Assembly: GCF_000173355.1 (NCBI RefSeq)
Contig: NZ_ABXA01000011.1
Location: 1-38,731 of the forward strand
Direction of reading: 5' to 3'
Length of the DNA stretch: 38,731 nt
Origin: Anaerococcus hydrogenalis DSM 7454
GTDB taxonomy: Bacteria > Bacillota > Clostridia > Tissierellales > Peptoniphilaceae
Shown: positions 22,502 to 31,304 of the stretch, piece after piece
Position numbering within the stretch: position 1 is the stretch's first letter
How the letters are laid out: every line of letters begins with the position of its first letter
Made by a program: the position numbers and the translations under genes
Notes under the pieces: model-generated
What the model was told of the DNA's origin: nothing
The model's database searches: none
The model's input: the letters and a program-made list of their open reading frames with translations, nothing else

Positions 22502-23459
22502 GTTCCAAACAATTTCTACACTCAGCAGCCTCATCTCCAGTACATATTTTATTATCATATAAAGAATAAAGCTCTCTATAAGAAGTAGGAGATAAATTTG
22601 GCATTAATACATTGGCTCCTGCCTTTAATCCTTCCTCCCTACCAAAAGGATTTATAGTTCCAAGGGCAGTTGTTGCAGGAATCAAACAATAAGGGAACAT
22701 AAGCCTTAAAATCGAAACTAGCCTTAAAGTTTTTTTGTAGGACCCATTTTCCATATCCTTAAATGGAGTGTCATGTTGAGACAAATATGGGCCGATTCCA
22801 ATCATATCTGGTTTTAATTCTTGCAAAAATCTCAAATCCGAAATCAAATCTTCATCTTTTTGATAAGGAGATCCAACCATAAATCCTCCCCCAACTTGAA
22901 AGCCAATTTCCTTTAAATCAAAAAGAGCCTTTCTCCTATTTTCAAAAGACATTTCTTTTGGATGGAGTTTGTAATAGTGATTTTTATTAGAAGTTTCTTC
23001 CCTTAATAAATACCTATCAGCTCCAGCATTAAAAAATGACCTATAAGCTTCCTTTGATCTTTCTCCAATAGATAAGGTGATGGCACAATCAGGGTGAATT
23101 TTTTTAATTTCTTCAACAATTTTACAAATATCCTCGTCTTTAAATTTTAAATCCTCACCACCTTGGAGGACAAAAGTTCTGTAACCTAATTTGTAACCAA
23201 TTTTTGCACACATAATAATTTCATCAAAATTTAGTCTGTATCTTTCTACATTTAAATTAGATTTTCTAATCCCACAATAATAACAATTATTTTTACAAAA
23301 ATTCGAAAATTCAATAAGACCTCTTACATAAACATCCTTACCATATATTTCTTGCCTTACCTTATCGGCTTTTTTTGCCAAATATTCATTATATTTATCA
23401 TCGCTAATCAATTCCAAAAGTCTTTGATCAGTAAAATTTTCTGCTTTAACAAAGCTCAT
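22425..23459 (-). CDS. hydE: [FeFe]-hydrogenase maturase HydE-like radical SAM protein
   Basis: HydE is a radical SAM enzyme that helps build the diiron subcluster of [FeFe]-hydrogenase. The 344-residue product has the CxxxCxxC cluster motif as CKNNCYYC (C55, C59, C62). It also has the second cysteine set C306-x7-C314-x2-C317, which matches the spacing of the accessory cluster in characterised HydE. The conserved YRTFVLQGGE follows. AAGGAG precedes the ATG. No hydF, hydG or hydrogenase gene is nearby, so it is a single gene in this window; a related biotin-synthase-like function is a weaker alternative. Confidence 0.88.
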   Translation of the reverse strand: MSFVKAENFTDQRLLELISDDKYNEYLAKKADKVRQEIYGKDVYVRGLIEFSNFCKNNCYYCGIRKSNLNVERYRLNFDEIIMCAKIGYKLGYRTFVLQGGEDLKFKDEDICKIVEEIKKIHPDCAITLSIGERSKEAYRSFFNAGADRYLLREETSNKNHYYKLHPKEMSFENRRKALFDLKEIGFQVGGGFMVGSPYQKDEDLISDLRFLQELKPDMIGIGPYLSQHDTPFKDMENGSYKKTLRLVSILRLMFPYCLIPATTALGTINPFGREEGLKAGANVLMPNLSPTSYRELYSLYDNKICTGDEAAECRNCLELRIKKAGYNIVTHRGDVSEYKKMYE

Positions 23460-23593
23460 ATTAATCCACTCCTTTGTACATTCATCTATTATAACAAATA
23501 ATAAATTTTAAGAAAAATCAAACGGATATTAAAATTTTAAAAAATATTTTATTTCTACATATTTTCCACACAATCATAAGTTATTATAATCCT

Positions 23594-23623
23594 TGTAAAA
23601 ACGAGTTGTAAATATTTTGTAAC
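23594..23623 (+). promoter_or_regulatory. WalR-like binding boxes upstream of the Apf-like gene
   Basis: TGTAAA-TATTT-TGTAAC (23607-23623) matches the WalR (YycF) consensus TGTWAH-N5-TGTWAH exactly. A third TGTAAA lies 13 bases upstream at 23594. WalRK controls cell-wall hydrolases in Firmicutes, and the gene downstream is such a protein. The identification rests on consensus alone. Confidence 0.5.
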
Positions 23624-23710
23624 CAATGTTACGAAATAGAAAAAGAAATCATAAAAAAAACTATAAATAGTTACAATACATTAAAAAAATACATAAGGAG
23701 AGTAATCATT

Positions 23711-24577
23711 ATGACAAACTTAAAAAAATATGCCCTAGCAGCGGCAATAGTAATACCGACAATTTTCACAGCATCTAACAAGGCAGAAGCTTCTGTTGCA
23801 GTTAAAGATGAAAACAAAGCACACGTTGTAAATGTTAGAGAAAATGCTGGATTAGATTCAAATGTAATTGGTGGAATCAATGACCACACAGCTTATCAAG
23901 TAATTGGATCAGAAAATGATTGGTTAAAAATAAACTATAACGGAAAAGAAGCATTTGTTGCAAGATACTTATTTAATGTAACAGAAGAAGCTAAAGTTTT
24001 AAGCCCTGCAAACTTTAGAAGTTCTGATGATTTAAATTCTGAAATTTACCAAGTTCTTAATGCTGGAGATGTAGTTGAAGTTAAAGAAATTGCAAAAAAT
24101 GGTTATATAAAAGTTGCTTTTGAAGGAAAAGAAGGATATGTATACAGCAACCTTCTTGAAGTTTCAGACCACATTATAAACAATGCTATGGGAAATGTTG
24201 AAGCAGCAAAAACAGAAAATAAAAACCAAAAAGTAGGTCAAAATAATACTAAGGCAAATACTCAAGCTTCATCACAAACATACCAACAACAAGCTCAAAC
24301 TTACCAACAACCTGCACAAACTTACCAAGCACCTGCTCAAACAACTTACACAGCAAACAATTCATCAGCTAAACAAATTATAGCTCAAAGAGAATCTGGT
24401 GGATCATACAATGCTAGAAATGGTCAATATATTGGTAAATATCAATTATCTTCAGCTTACTTAAATGGAGATTATTCACCAGCTAACCAAGAAAGAGTTG
24501 CTGATCAATATGTAGCTCAAAGATATGGTTCTTGGGATAATGCACTTGCATTTTGGAACAACAATGGTTGGTACTAA
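23711..24577 (+). CDS. Secreted SH3b protein with aggregation-promoting-factor-like C-terminal domain
   Basis: The 288-residue protein has a signal peptide ending near NKAEA-S (about 28). Two bacterial SH3 domains follow (about 33-88 and 95-152, with VNVRENAG, VARYLF and YVYSNLLEV). A Gln/Thr/Tyr/Pro-rich linker has near-repeats of QTYQQPA (about 185-215). The C-terminal domain AKQIIAQRESGGSYNARNGQ...NNNGWY is of the Apf or lysozyme-like kind found in Lactobacillus surface proteins. The glutamate of QRES is the likely catalytic residue if it is a muralytic enzyme (inferred). It is exported, wall-bound through SH3b, and probably under WalR control. AAGGAG precedes the ATG and a strong terminator follows. 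Confidence 0.85.
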   Translation: MTNLKKYALAAAIVIPTIFTASNKAEASVAVKDENKAHVVNVRENAGLDSNVIGGINDHTAYQVIGSENDWLKINYNGKEAFVARYLFNVTEEAKVLSPANFRSSDDLNSEIYQVLNAGDVVEVKEIAKNGYIKVAFEGKEGYVYSNLLEVSDHIINNAMGNVEAAKTENKNQKVGQNNTKANTQASSQTYQQQAQTYQQPAQTYQAPAQTTYTANNSSAKQIIAQRESGGSYNARNGQYIGKYQLSSAYLNGDYSPANQERVADQYVAQRYGSWDNALAFWNNNGWY

Positions 24578-24599
24578 AATTAAATAAGATATAAATTTA

Positions 24600-24631
24600 A
24601 AACTTCAAGCTTAATTGCTTGAAGTTTTTTT
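24600..24631 (+). terminator. Rho-independent terminator of the Apf-like gene
   Basis: AAACTTCAAGC-TTAATT-GCTTGAAGTTT is a perfect 11-bp stem followed by a T run. Confidence 0.92.
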
Positions 24632-24720
24632 CTTGGAAAATTTTGTTTTAATTAAATATTTTTTTATATCAAGTTTCTATTAAATTCTAGTCTGAGTAAT
24701 AATGATATTTCTAGACACTA

Positions 24721-24840
24721 AAATCCATTTGCTTAGCAAATTTTTCCGTGCTTATGAAAACTCATTTACTACGTAAGTTCTTCTGTGCTCTCGCACTAGT
24801 TTTAGGGATAAATATGCCAAATCAAGCCATATTTATCTGC
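24721..24840. repeat. Multi-hairpin intergenic element, REP-like
   Basis: The 241-base gap after the Apf terminator holds several consecutive dyads: ATTTGCttaGCAAAT (24727-24741), TTACtacGTAA (near 24767), GTGCtctcGCAC (near 24786-24797) and GATAAATATG/CATATTTATC (24807-24837). No open coding frame with a ribosome site covers it. The style is that of a dispersed palindromic repeat or a structured RNA. Whether it is repeated elsewhere cannot be seen here. Confidence 0.4.
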
Positions 24841-24872
24841 TCGAGATGGAGTTTCTTCATTGTATTTATTTT

Positions 24873-26507
24873 TTATAGGTCAAAAAATCCCTCTTGGTAT
24901 TTTTTTATGACTTTTTTGTACAAAAATATTGTTGTAAGGATTATTAATGACATTACAAATAAAAATACTAAGTAAATATTTGTAAATTCGTAAATTATAA
25001 AACTTATGGCTCCTACTATTATTAGGATAAATCCTTCTGCTATATAGTAGCCTATATTTTGTGATGATCCCCTTGTAAGATCTCTTTCCTTTTCCCAGTG
25101 GATGTTTATTGAGCTTGCATCCATCAATAGACCTTGTAGGGATGAGATAAAACTTGATAGGCTAAATCCTATAAAAATTGAAATAGCTGCCAAAATATTT
25201 ATTTTTGTAATAAGGCTTAGAACAATCGTTAGAGATAAATTTATAAGAAGATTTACTGTATTTATTGAAAGAGCCCTTGCTAGTACGTTTTCTTTGGGGC
25301 TTATTGGCAAAGTCAAAGTTTGGTACAGACTCTCTCCTTCTCTTGAAAGAGATGAATTTATTCCTATATCATTTGCTGATACAAAAAATCTAAAGGTAAA
25401 TGATCCCAAAATTATAAATAAATATATTTCTTTGTTTTTAAGATTTACCTCTTTTATTAGTTCAAAAAGTCCACTTGACCCAAATCCCCACAAAATTGTA
25501 AGCATTATTATTGATGATAAGACTGGAAAAAGATAAACCGGACTTTTTAAAATTATTCTTATATCTTTTTTGTAAATAGCATGTATGGTTGATGATTTCT
25601 TGTAGGAAAGATTTTTGCTTTTTTTGTGAATTTTAACCTGTTCATTTCCTGTTAAAGAATCAAGGTAGATTTTTGATGCAAGCCTTGAAAGGATAAACAA
25701 AATTATAAAGCTATATAAATATAGTAAAAAGCTATATAAGAAAAAATCACCCACATTTCCACTCAAACTTTTCCCATATAGTCTTGTATGAAAAAATAAG
25801 AATGAAGCCTTGCCTGAATGTTTTACAAATATTTTCATTAAATTTGAAATTATACTAGCTGATTTTCCCTCTTTTGCAAAGGCTGAAAAATAAATAAAAC
25901 CAAGCCCAAATAAGGCTAATCCATAGCCTATAAATTTAAAAATTGTTTTGTAATTTCTTATATTTGAAAATCTCATTATTATCATTATAGGAATTGAAAT
26001 TATGGCAAGAGATGTTACAAATATTGGAAAAACATTTAATATTTGTCCCAAAATTCTTATAAAAGAAAAGCCTATATTAAATAAATAGACTCCTATCATC
26101 AAAATATAAAAATAAAAAATTTCAAATTTTGATAAAATTATTGCCAAAAATTTTGATAAGTATATCTCCTCATCTTTTATTGGCATAGTCATCAAAATAT
26201 TTATATCCTTACTTTTGGAATAATCTGAAATCAAATCCACAGCACAAGCTATTAGCAAAAAGACACTTATTATTAATGATCCAGATGTAAAATAAGAAAA
26301 TTCATCATTTTTACTTAAATAGAAAAAGGCTAAAAAAGCAAAGGTAGAAAGACCAATAATAGTATAAAATCCATACATTAATATTAGGTATAAAACTCTT
26401 AAATTATAGTCATTTGGAAGTCCATACACTTTTGTCCCCGGCAGATATTTGGAAATTTCCTCCTTAAAAAACTTTTTAAAAAGTACTTTTAATCTTTTAT
26501 TTTTCAT
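24873..26507 (-). CDS. ABC transporter permease (ABC-2 type exporter membrane subunit)
   Basis: The 544-residue protein has about a dozen hydrophobic segments and no signal peptide. It has the two-half layout of ABC-2 type exporter permeases. The ATG overlaps the last 11 bases of the ATPase gene at 26497, so both subunits are translated from one message. Together they form an exporter of unknown cargo (drug, peptide or lipid). The membrane subunit has little sequence identity to a named family that I can recall, so the substrate is open. Confidence 0.82.
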   Translation of the reverse strand: MKNKRLKVLFKKFFKEEISKYLPGTKVYGLPNDYNLRVLYLILMYGFYTIIGLSTFAFLAFFYLSKNDEFSYFTSGSLIISVFLLIACAVDLISDYSKSKDINILMTMPIKDEEIYLSKFLAIILSKFEIFYFYILMIGVYLFNIGFSFIRILGQILNVFPIFVTSLAIISIPIMIIMRFSNIRNYKTIFKFIGYGLALFGLGFIYFSAFAKEGKSASIISNLMKIFVKHSGKASFLFFHTRLYGKSLSGNVGDFFLYSFLLYLYSFIILFILSRLASKIYLDSLTGNEQVKIHKKSKNLSYKKSSTIHAIYKKDIRIILKSPVYLFPVLSSIIMLTILWGFGSSGLFELIKEVNLKNKEIYLFIILGSFTFRFFVSANDIGINSSLSREGESLYQTLTLPISPKENVLARALSINTVNLLINLSLTIVLSLITKINILAAISIFIGFSLSSFISSLQGLLMDASSINIHWEKERDLTRGSSQNIGYYIAEGFILIIVGAISFIIYEFTNIYLVFLFVMSLIILTTIFLYKKVIKKYQEGFFDL

Positions 26508-27222
26508 CAGTAAGCTCCAAGAATAATTCTTCTAAGGACTTATCTTCATCAAGACTTTCCCTAATTTGATCAAGACTTCCTTGGGCTACAATTTTTCCAT
26601 TTGAAATTATAGCAATCCTGTCGCAAATATTTTCAGCAACTTCCATTATATGGGTTGAAAAGAAAACCATTTTCCCAGCTTCTTTTCTCTCTCTCATTAT
26701 TTTTTTAAGATTAAAAGAAGATTTTGGATCAAGACCAACCATAGGCTCATCCAAAATCAAAAGGTCTGGGTCATGGATAAGAGATGAAATTATAGCAAGT
26801 TTTTGCTTCATGCCATGAGAAAATGACGAAATCAAATCAGCCATAGCCTCTCTTATATCAAAATAATCAAGGTAGGTATTTAGCCTTTCATTTCGTGTTT
26901 TTTCATCAATCCCATATATATCTGCAACAAAATTTATGTATTCTACCCCTGTAAATTTATCAAATAAATCAGGATTATCAGCCAGGTAGGAAAATTTATT
27001 TTTATAAAGAAGCGGATCATCCTCAAGTTTTATTCCATCAATTTTTATCTCTCCCCTACTTTTTTTAATCAAACCTACAATTGCCTTGATGGTTGTTGAT
27101 TTTCCAGCCCCATTTGGCCCCAAAAATCCAAAAATTTCCCCATTATTCACATCAAAAGAAATATTGTCAACAGCAAGTTTTCCATTTTTGTATTTTTTTG
27201 TAAAATTTTTAACCTCTAACAA
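26497..27222 (-). CDS. ABC transporter ATP-binding protein
   Basis: The ATPase subunit is 241 residues. Walker A is GPNGAGKST (35-43), the signature is SFSHGMKQKL (a variant of LSGGQ, with FSHGMKQ in that place), Walker B is LLILDEP followed by the D-loop GLDP, and the H-loop is STHIMEVAE. This is the type that pairs with ABC-2 permeases. The start is TTG at 27220-27222, supported by AAAGGAGGG; the annotated N-terminus MLEVKNFTKKY fits the family. The permease gene follows by overlap. Confidence 0.92.
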   Translation of the reverse strand: MLEVKNFTKKYKNGKLAVDNISFDVNNGEIFGFLGPNGAGKSTTIKAIVGLIKKSRGEIKIDGIKLEDDPLLYKNKFSYLADNPDLFDKFTGVEYINFVADIYGIDEKTRNERLNTYLDYFDIREAMADLISSFSHGMKQKLAIISSLIHDPDLLILDEPMVGLDPKSSFNLKKIMRERKEAGKMVFFSTHIMEVAENICDRIAIISNGKIVAQGSLDQIRESLDEDKSLEELFLELTDEK

Positions 27223-27263
27223 AATTCCCTCCTTTTATTAAAACTTATTGTATATTTACCCAA

Positions 27264-27299
27264 AATAAAAAATCCCACAGATAATCTGCGAGATTTTTA
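27264..27299 (-). terminator. Terminator of the Na/Pi cotransporter gene
   Basis: On the minus strand AAATC-t-C-g-CAGAT pairs with ATCTG-t-G-g-GATTT, followed by TTTTTATTTT. It lies a few bases beyond the cotransporter stop and just upstream of the ABC ATPase gene. Confidence 0.8.
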
Positions 27300-27304
27300 T
27301 TAAA

Positions 27305-28987
27305 TTATTTAATTGTTACAATTTGTTTTTCGTATTCATCGTGAACCTTAACAGGATCGACTGTTATACGAGCAATATTGAAGGCATGGTCACCGATTCT
27401 TTCTATTGTTGATGCTATATCAACAAATACTGAACTTGCAACTGTGGATATTTTTTCTCCTTCTGTAAGTCTTTTATAGTGAGACCTTCTTAGATTTTGT
27501 TCTAACAAGTCAAGATTTGCCTCGTCTTCTTTTAAAGTTTGATAAAGGGTCATATCTTCACTTTCAAAAACTTCAATTGAATTTACATAGTTATTAATAA
27601 CCAAATCGTAAATTTTATTTAAATCTTCCAAGGCTCCCTCATTATATTTTTCTCCAGCTTCATTAATTTCATCAAAATATTCTCCAAGATTTTGAGCAAG
27701 ATCTGAGACTCTTTCTACATTTATTTGAACTTGTAGATAATTATGAATATCACCTTCAAGCTCGCTTACAAGGTTTGACTTTGAAATATCCAAAATATAT
27801 TTTTGGATTTTTGTATCCATCTCATTTACCAAGGCCTCTGCTTGATTTACAGTTGAAAGATCATTTTTATCCCTAGAATTTAAATAATTTCTAGAAGACT
27901 TGATAGTCTCAAGGGCAATTTTACTTTCCTTTATAATAGCAGTTTTAGCTTGATCTAAGGCTGCAGCTGGGAAAGTATTAATCAAGCTTTCTTCAAGGTC
28001 AATATCAGAAACATCTGAGAAGATTGAATCTTTTCCAGGAATAATTTTGTGAAGGATAATTGAAACTTGTTTAATAAGTGGAACAAATAAAATCATACCA
28101 ACAAAGTTAAATGAAAAATGGCCAACAGCTATAGTCATCATTGGATTTAGAGAGAATTTATTTGCAATAAAAGATATAAATCCTTCATAAGGAACAAGAA
28201 GCAATAAAAATACAGTTGAAACTAATATATTAAATAAAACATGGAATAGACTTGTTCTTTTAGCAGATAAAGACCCACCCAAAGATGCAAGAATTCCTGT
28301 TATACAAGTTCCAATATTTGCCCCAAACAAAAATCCTAAAGAAAGATTTAAGCCTATGGCTCCTGATGCATATAAAGATTGAACTATACCAATAAATGCT
28401 GATGATGATTGGATAAGAGCAGTCAAAACTGCACCAACTAAAACAGCTATAATAGGATTTTTACCAAGATCTGTAACTATTTTTTCAAAACCTGGTATAT
28501 TTTTAAGTTCAGAAAGACTATCTCCCATCATCTTTAAACCAATAAACAAAAGCCCAAAACCAATAAGAATTTCACCAATATATTTTCCTTTTCTTTTTTT
28601 AGAAAATAGAAAAATTCCTACACCAATTAGGCAAATAAAATAAGACAAATAGTCTAAATTGAAACCAATCAAAACAGCAGTAACAGTTGTACCAATATTG
28701 GCACCCAAAATTACGCCAATTGCTTGTTCAAGGCTCATAACACCTGCCCTAACAAAAGAAATGGCGATAACAGTAGTTGCTGATGATGATTGAATTAAGC
28801 CAGTAATAACAATTCCAACAAGAACTCCCTTAATAGGATTGGAAGTGTATTTTTCTACATATCCCCTTAGTTTAGGTCCAGCAAAATTTGTAAGAGCATC
28901 CCCCATCAAATTAATACCAAACAAAAATATTGCAAGTCCACCCGCAATCAGGTTCCATTGCAATGTTGATAATGCCGATAATTGCAT
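27305..28987 (-). CDS. Na/Pi cotransporter family protein with C-terminal PhoU-like domain
   Basis: The 560-residue protein has two copies of the family motif, QSSSA, at about 66-70 and 190-194, within a membrane domain of about eight helices (1-310). A helical PhoU-like tail follows (about 340-560). The family moves phosphate with sodium, and the PhoU part is thought to regulate it. TGGAGG precedes the ATG. A perfect 8-bp hairpin lies in the leader at 29018-29036. The gene is alone on its transcript, ends at the terminator at 27264, and is divergent from the TetR gene. Confidence 0.9.
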   Translation of the reverse strand: MQLSALSTLQWNLIAGGLAIFLFGINLMGDALTNFAGPKLRGYVEKYTSNPIKGVLVGIVITGLIQSSSATTVIAISFVRAGVMSLEQAIGVILGANIGTTVTAVLIGFNLDYLSYFICLIGVGIFLFSKKRKGKYIGEILIGFGLLFIGLKMMGDSLSELKNIPGFEKIVTDLGKNPIIAVLVGAVLTALIQSSSAFIGIVQSLYASGAIGLNLSLGFLFGANIGTCITGILASLGGSLSAKRTSLFHVLFNILVSTVFLLLLVPYEGFISFIANKFSLNPMMTIAVGHFSFNFVGMILFVPLIKQVSIILHKIIPGKDSIFSDVSDIDLEESLINTFPAAALDQAKTAIIKESKIALETIKSSRNYLNSRDKNDLSTVNQAEALVNEMDTKIQKYILDISKSNLVSELEGDIHNYLQVQINVERVSDLAQNLGEYFDEINEAGEKYNEGALEDLNKIYDLVINNYVNSIEVFESEDMTLYQTLKEDEANLDLLEQNLRRSHYKRLTEGEKISTVASSVFVDIASTIERIGDHAFNIARITVDPVKVHDEYEKQIVTIK

Positions 28988-29017
28988 AATTCCTCCATAT
29001 AAATATATTAAATTTAA

Positions 29018-29036
29018 AAGATTTTACTAAAATCTT
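29018..29036. promoter_or_regulatory. Hairpin in the leader of the Na/Pi cotransporter gene
   Basis: AAGATTTT-ACT-AAAATCTT is a perfect 8-bp dyad, 31 bases upstream of the cotransporter ATG. It may be an operator or an RNA hairpin; no U tract follows on the coding strand. Confidence 0.4.
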
Positions 29037-29203
29037 ACCTAAATATAATATTATCATAAAAAATTCAAAACAACAATTGAAAAATTAATATTTCTTAGTA
29101 TTCATAAAAATAAAATCAGACAAATATCTTCCTATTTTATTATTTAAAAATTTTTAAAATTATTTCAAATTTAAAATCAAAAAATATTTAAAAATAAATA
29201 TAA

Positions 29204-29232
29204 TTGACAGCTAATGATTATTAGCCTATAAT
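29204..29232 (+). promoter_or_regulatory. Consensus promoter of the TetR-radical SAM pair with operator in the spacer
   Basis: TTGACA (29204-29209), 17 bases, TATAAT (29227-29232) is a perfect sigma-A promoter. The spacer holds GCTAAT-GATT-ATTAGC (29210-29225), a 6-bp-arm dyad. A repressor bound here would cover both promoter boxes, typical of a self-regulating TetR protein. Confidence 0.8.
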
Positions 29233-29262
29233 GGATTTAAGAAATATTTCTTAGGAGGCTTT

Positions 29263-29841
29263 ATGAACACAAAAGAAAAAATCTATTTAAATTCTTTGGA
29301 ATTATTTTCCACATATGGATATTCGGATGTGTCTATGGAAAAAATTGCAAAAGAAGTTGGAATCAAAGCTCCTTCTATTTACAAGCACTTCAAATCAAAA
29401 AAAACAATTTTTGAAACTATATTAAAAGATGCAGTAATTAAAATAGACCAGAAAATTGATGATGTAGAAGATTATAAAATAATGAAAAATAATCAAAAAA
29501 CATTAAATATAGAAAAATTATCTATAGATATTTTCAAATATTTACTACATGATCCATTTGTTTCAAAAGTAAGGAAAATGTTATCCATAGAAATGTATAA
29601 AAATCCTCAAGCTATGCAGTTTTATGTGGAAAAATTTATCCATAACCCAATGACTAAACAACAAAAGATTATTGATTATTATGGACTAAGTAAATTTGGT
29701 GATTTGGAAGTTTTATCAACAATATTCTATTCACCTATTTTACTAGCAGTAAAATTATATGACGCAAATCCTGAAAAAGAAGAAGAGTTAATAAATTTAT
29801 TAAAAAATTCTTATAAGCAATTGGAAAAAATTATAAGCTAA
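29263..29841 (+). CDS. TetR/AcrR-family transcriptional regulator
   Basis: The 192-residue product begins with a TetR helix-turn-helix (about residues 5-50: IYLNSLELFSTYGY, then MEKIAKEVGIKAPSIYKHF), followed by a helical ligand-binding domain. AGGAGG precedes the ATG. A dyad in its promoter spacer suggests that it represses itself and the radical SAM gene 28 bases downstream. The ligand is unknown. Confidence 0.9.
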   Translation: MNTKEKIYLNSLELFSTYGYSDVSMEKIAKEVGIKAPSIYKHFKSKKTIFETILKDAVIKIDQKIDDVEDYKIMKNNQKTLNIEKLSIDIFKYLLHDPFVSKVRKMLSIEMYKNPQAMQFYVEKFIHNPMTKQQKIIDYYGLSKFGDLEVLSTIFYSPILLAVKLYDANPEKEEELINLLKNSYKQLEKIIS

Positions 29842-29869
29842 TATTTTTATATTTTCAAAAGGAGGAATT

Positions 29870-31141
29870 ATGAATATAAATAACAAAGTTAAGACATATG
29901 GTGTTGAAAAAACTTTAAAATATGTACACAAAAATCCAGAGAAAAATCTAAAAAATGCAATTGATTTAGCAAAAAAAATTTCACCAAATGATTATAGATC
30001 ACAAATAGAAACAATTGATAAAGTTATAAGTGATCCAGATGATATTTTTCATAAATACATATTAAATATGTTAAATACTATAGATCCAGATGTATTTGAC
30101 AAAACAGTTATTAACTTTCTATTAAACTCTGTATTATTTAGTGAAGATTTGAAAAAAGAAAGCAGAGAAAAATATAATTGTAATATTCCTTGGACCATAC
30201 TATTAGATCCAACAACAGCATGCAATTTAAAATGCAAGGGCTGTTGGGCAGCTGAATATGGAAATAGCCTAAATTTATCCTATGAACAAATTGATGATAT
30301 AATAAGTCAAGGAAAAGAACTTGGAATTTATTTTTACATATTTACAGGCGGAGAACCACTTGTAAGAAAAAAAGATATACTAAAAATTTGTGAAAAACAC
30401 AACGACTGTGAATTTTTAATCTTTACAAATTCAACCCTTATTGACCAAGATTTTATTGATGAGATGCTTAGACTTAAAAATATAGTTCCTGCAATATCAG
30501 TTGAAGGATCAGAATTTACAACAGATGCAAGAAGAGGAGATGGAATATATAATAAAGTAATAAAATCTATGAACCTACTAAAAGATAATAAACTTCCTTT
30601 TGGAATTTCTTGCTGCTACACTTCTCAAAATTACAAGTCAATAATTAGTGAAGAATTTGTAGATGAAATGATAGAAAGAGGAGCTTTATTCGCTTGGTAT
30701 TTCCACTTTATGCCAGTAGGAAAAGGTACAGGAAAAGAACTGTTGCCAAAACCAGACCAAAGAAAACACATCTACCATCAATTAAGAAAATTTAGAAAAA
30801 CAAAACCATTATTTTTCCTAGATTTTCAAAATGATGCCGAATATATCGGAGGCTGCATAGCAGGAGGAAGAAATTATCTTCACATAAATGCAAATGGAGA
30901 TTTAGAGCCTTGTGTATTTATCCACTATTCTGACTCAAATATAAAAGAAAAAACTCTAGTAGAAAGTCTCCAATCTCCATTATTTATGGCATATCACGAT
31001 GGACAACCTTTTAACGAAAATATGCTAAGACCATGTCCAATGCTAGAAAATCCAAATTTATTAAGAGATATGGTAAAAAAAATCTCAAGCAAAATCTACA
31101 GATATACTAGAAAAAGAAAATGTAGACGACTTGTGCGATAA
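29870..31141 (+). CDS. Radical SAM/SPASM-like protein with C-terminal frameshift
   Basis: The 423-residue protein has a radical SAM core with CxxxCxxC as CNLKCKGC (C118, C122, C125). It continues with WAAEYG, the TGGEPLV strand, and later cysteines in GGCIAGGRNYLHINANGD..CVF and RPCPMLENP. The family occurs next to TetR regulators in Clostridia; the substrate is unknown. The last 14 residues (KCRRLVR end) look wrong. Removing one A from the A8 run at 31075-31082 restores KKSQAKSTDILEKENVDDL, then CDKC, ending DELWNN at TAA 31197-31199. I recall such an end from homologues. The two lost cysteines (CDKC) may ligate an auxiliary cluster. AAAGGAGG precedes the ATG. Confidence 0.85.
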   Translation: MNINNKVKTYGVEKTLKYVHKNPEKNLKNAIDLAKKISPNDYRSQIETIDKVISDPDDIFHKYILNMLNTIDPDVFDKTVINFLLNSVLFSEDLKKESREKYNCNIPWTILLDPTTACNLKCKGCWAAEYGNSLNLSYEQIDDIISQGKELGIYFYIFTGGEPLVRKKDILKICEKHNDCEFLIFTNSTLIDQDFIDEMLRLKNIVPAISVEGSEFTTDARRGDGIYNKVIKSMNLLKDNKLPFGISCCYTSQNYKSIISEEFVDEMIERGALFAWYFHFMPVGKGTGKELLPKPDQRKHIYHQLRKFRKTKPLFFLDFQNDAEYIGGCIAGGRNYLHINANGDLEPCVFIHYSDSNIKEKTLVESLQSPLFMAYHDGQPFNENMLRPCPMLENPNLLRDMVKKISSKIYRYTRKRKCRRLVR

Positions 31142-31246
31142 ATGCGAAGATTACGCAGAAGATTGGAAACCAGTAGCAGACGAACTTTGGAATAATTAAA
31201 CCTAAAAATAAATCGAATTAGCAAAACTTATTGAAAAATAAGAATT

Positions 31247-31281
31247 AAAAAGTGCCAAAATATAAAATTTGGCACTTTTTT
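31247..31281. terminator. Bidirectional terminator
   Basis: AAAAAGTGCCAAA pairs with TTTGGCACTTTTT across an 8-base loop, with T runs on both strands. It separates the radical SAM gene from the convergent DUF6506 gene. Confidence 0.92.
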
Positions 31282-31304
31282 AAATAAATACTAAATTTAA
31301 TAAA

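Noticed and set aside
24748-24975. A 75-codon plus-strand frame as a gene.
   Set aside because: It lies over the hairpin chain and the antisense end of the ABC permease gene, without a ribosome site.
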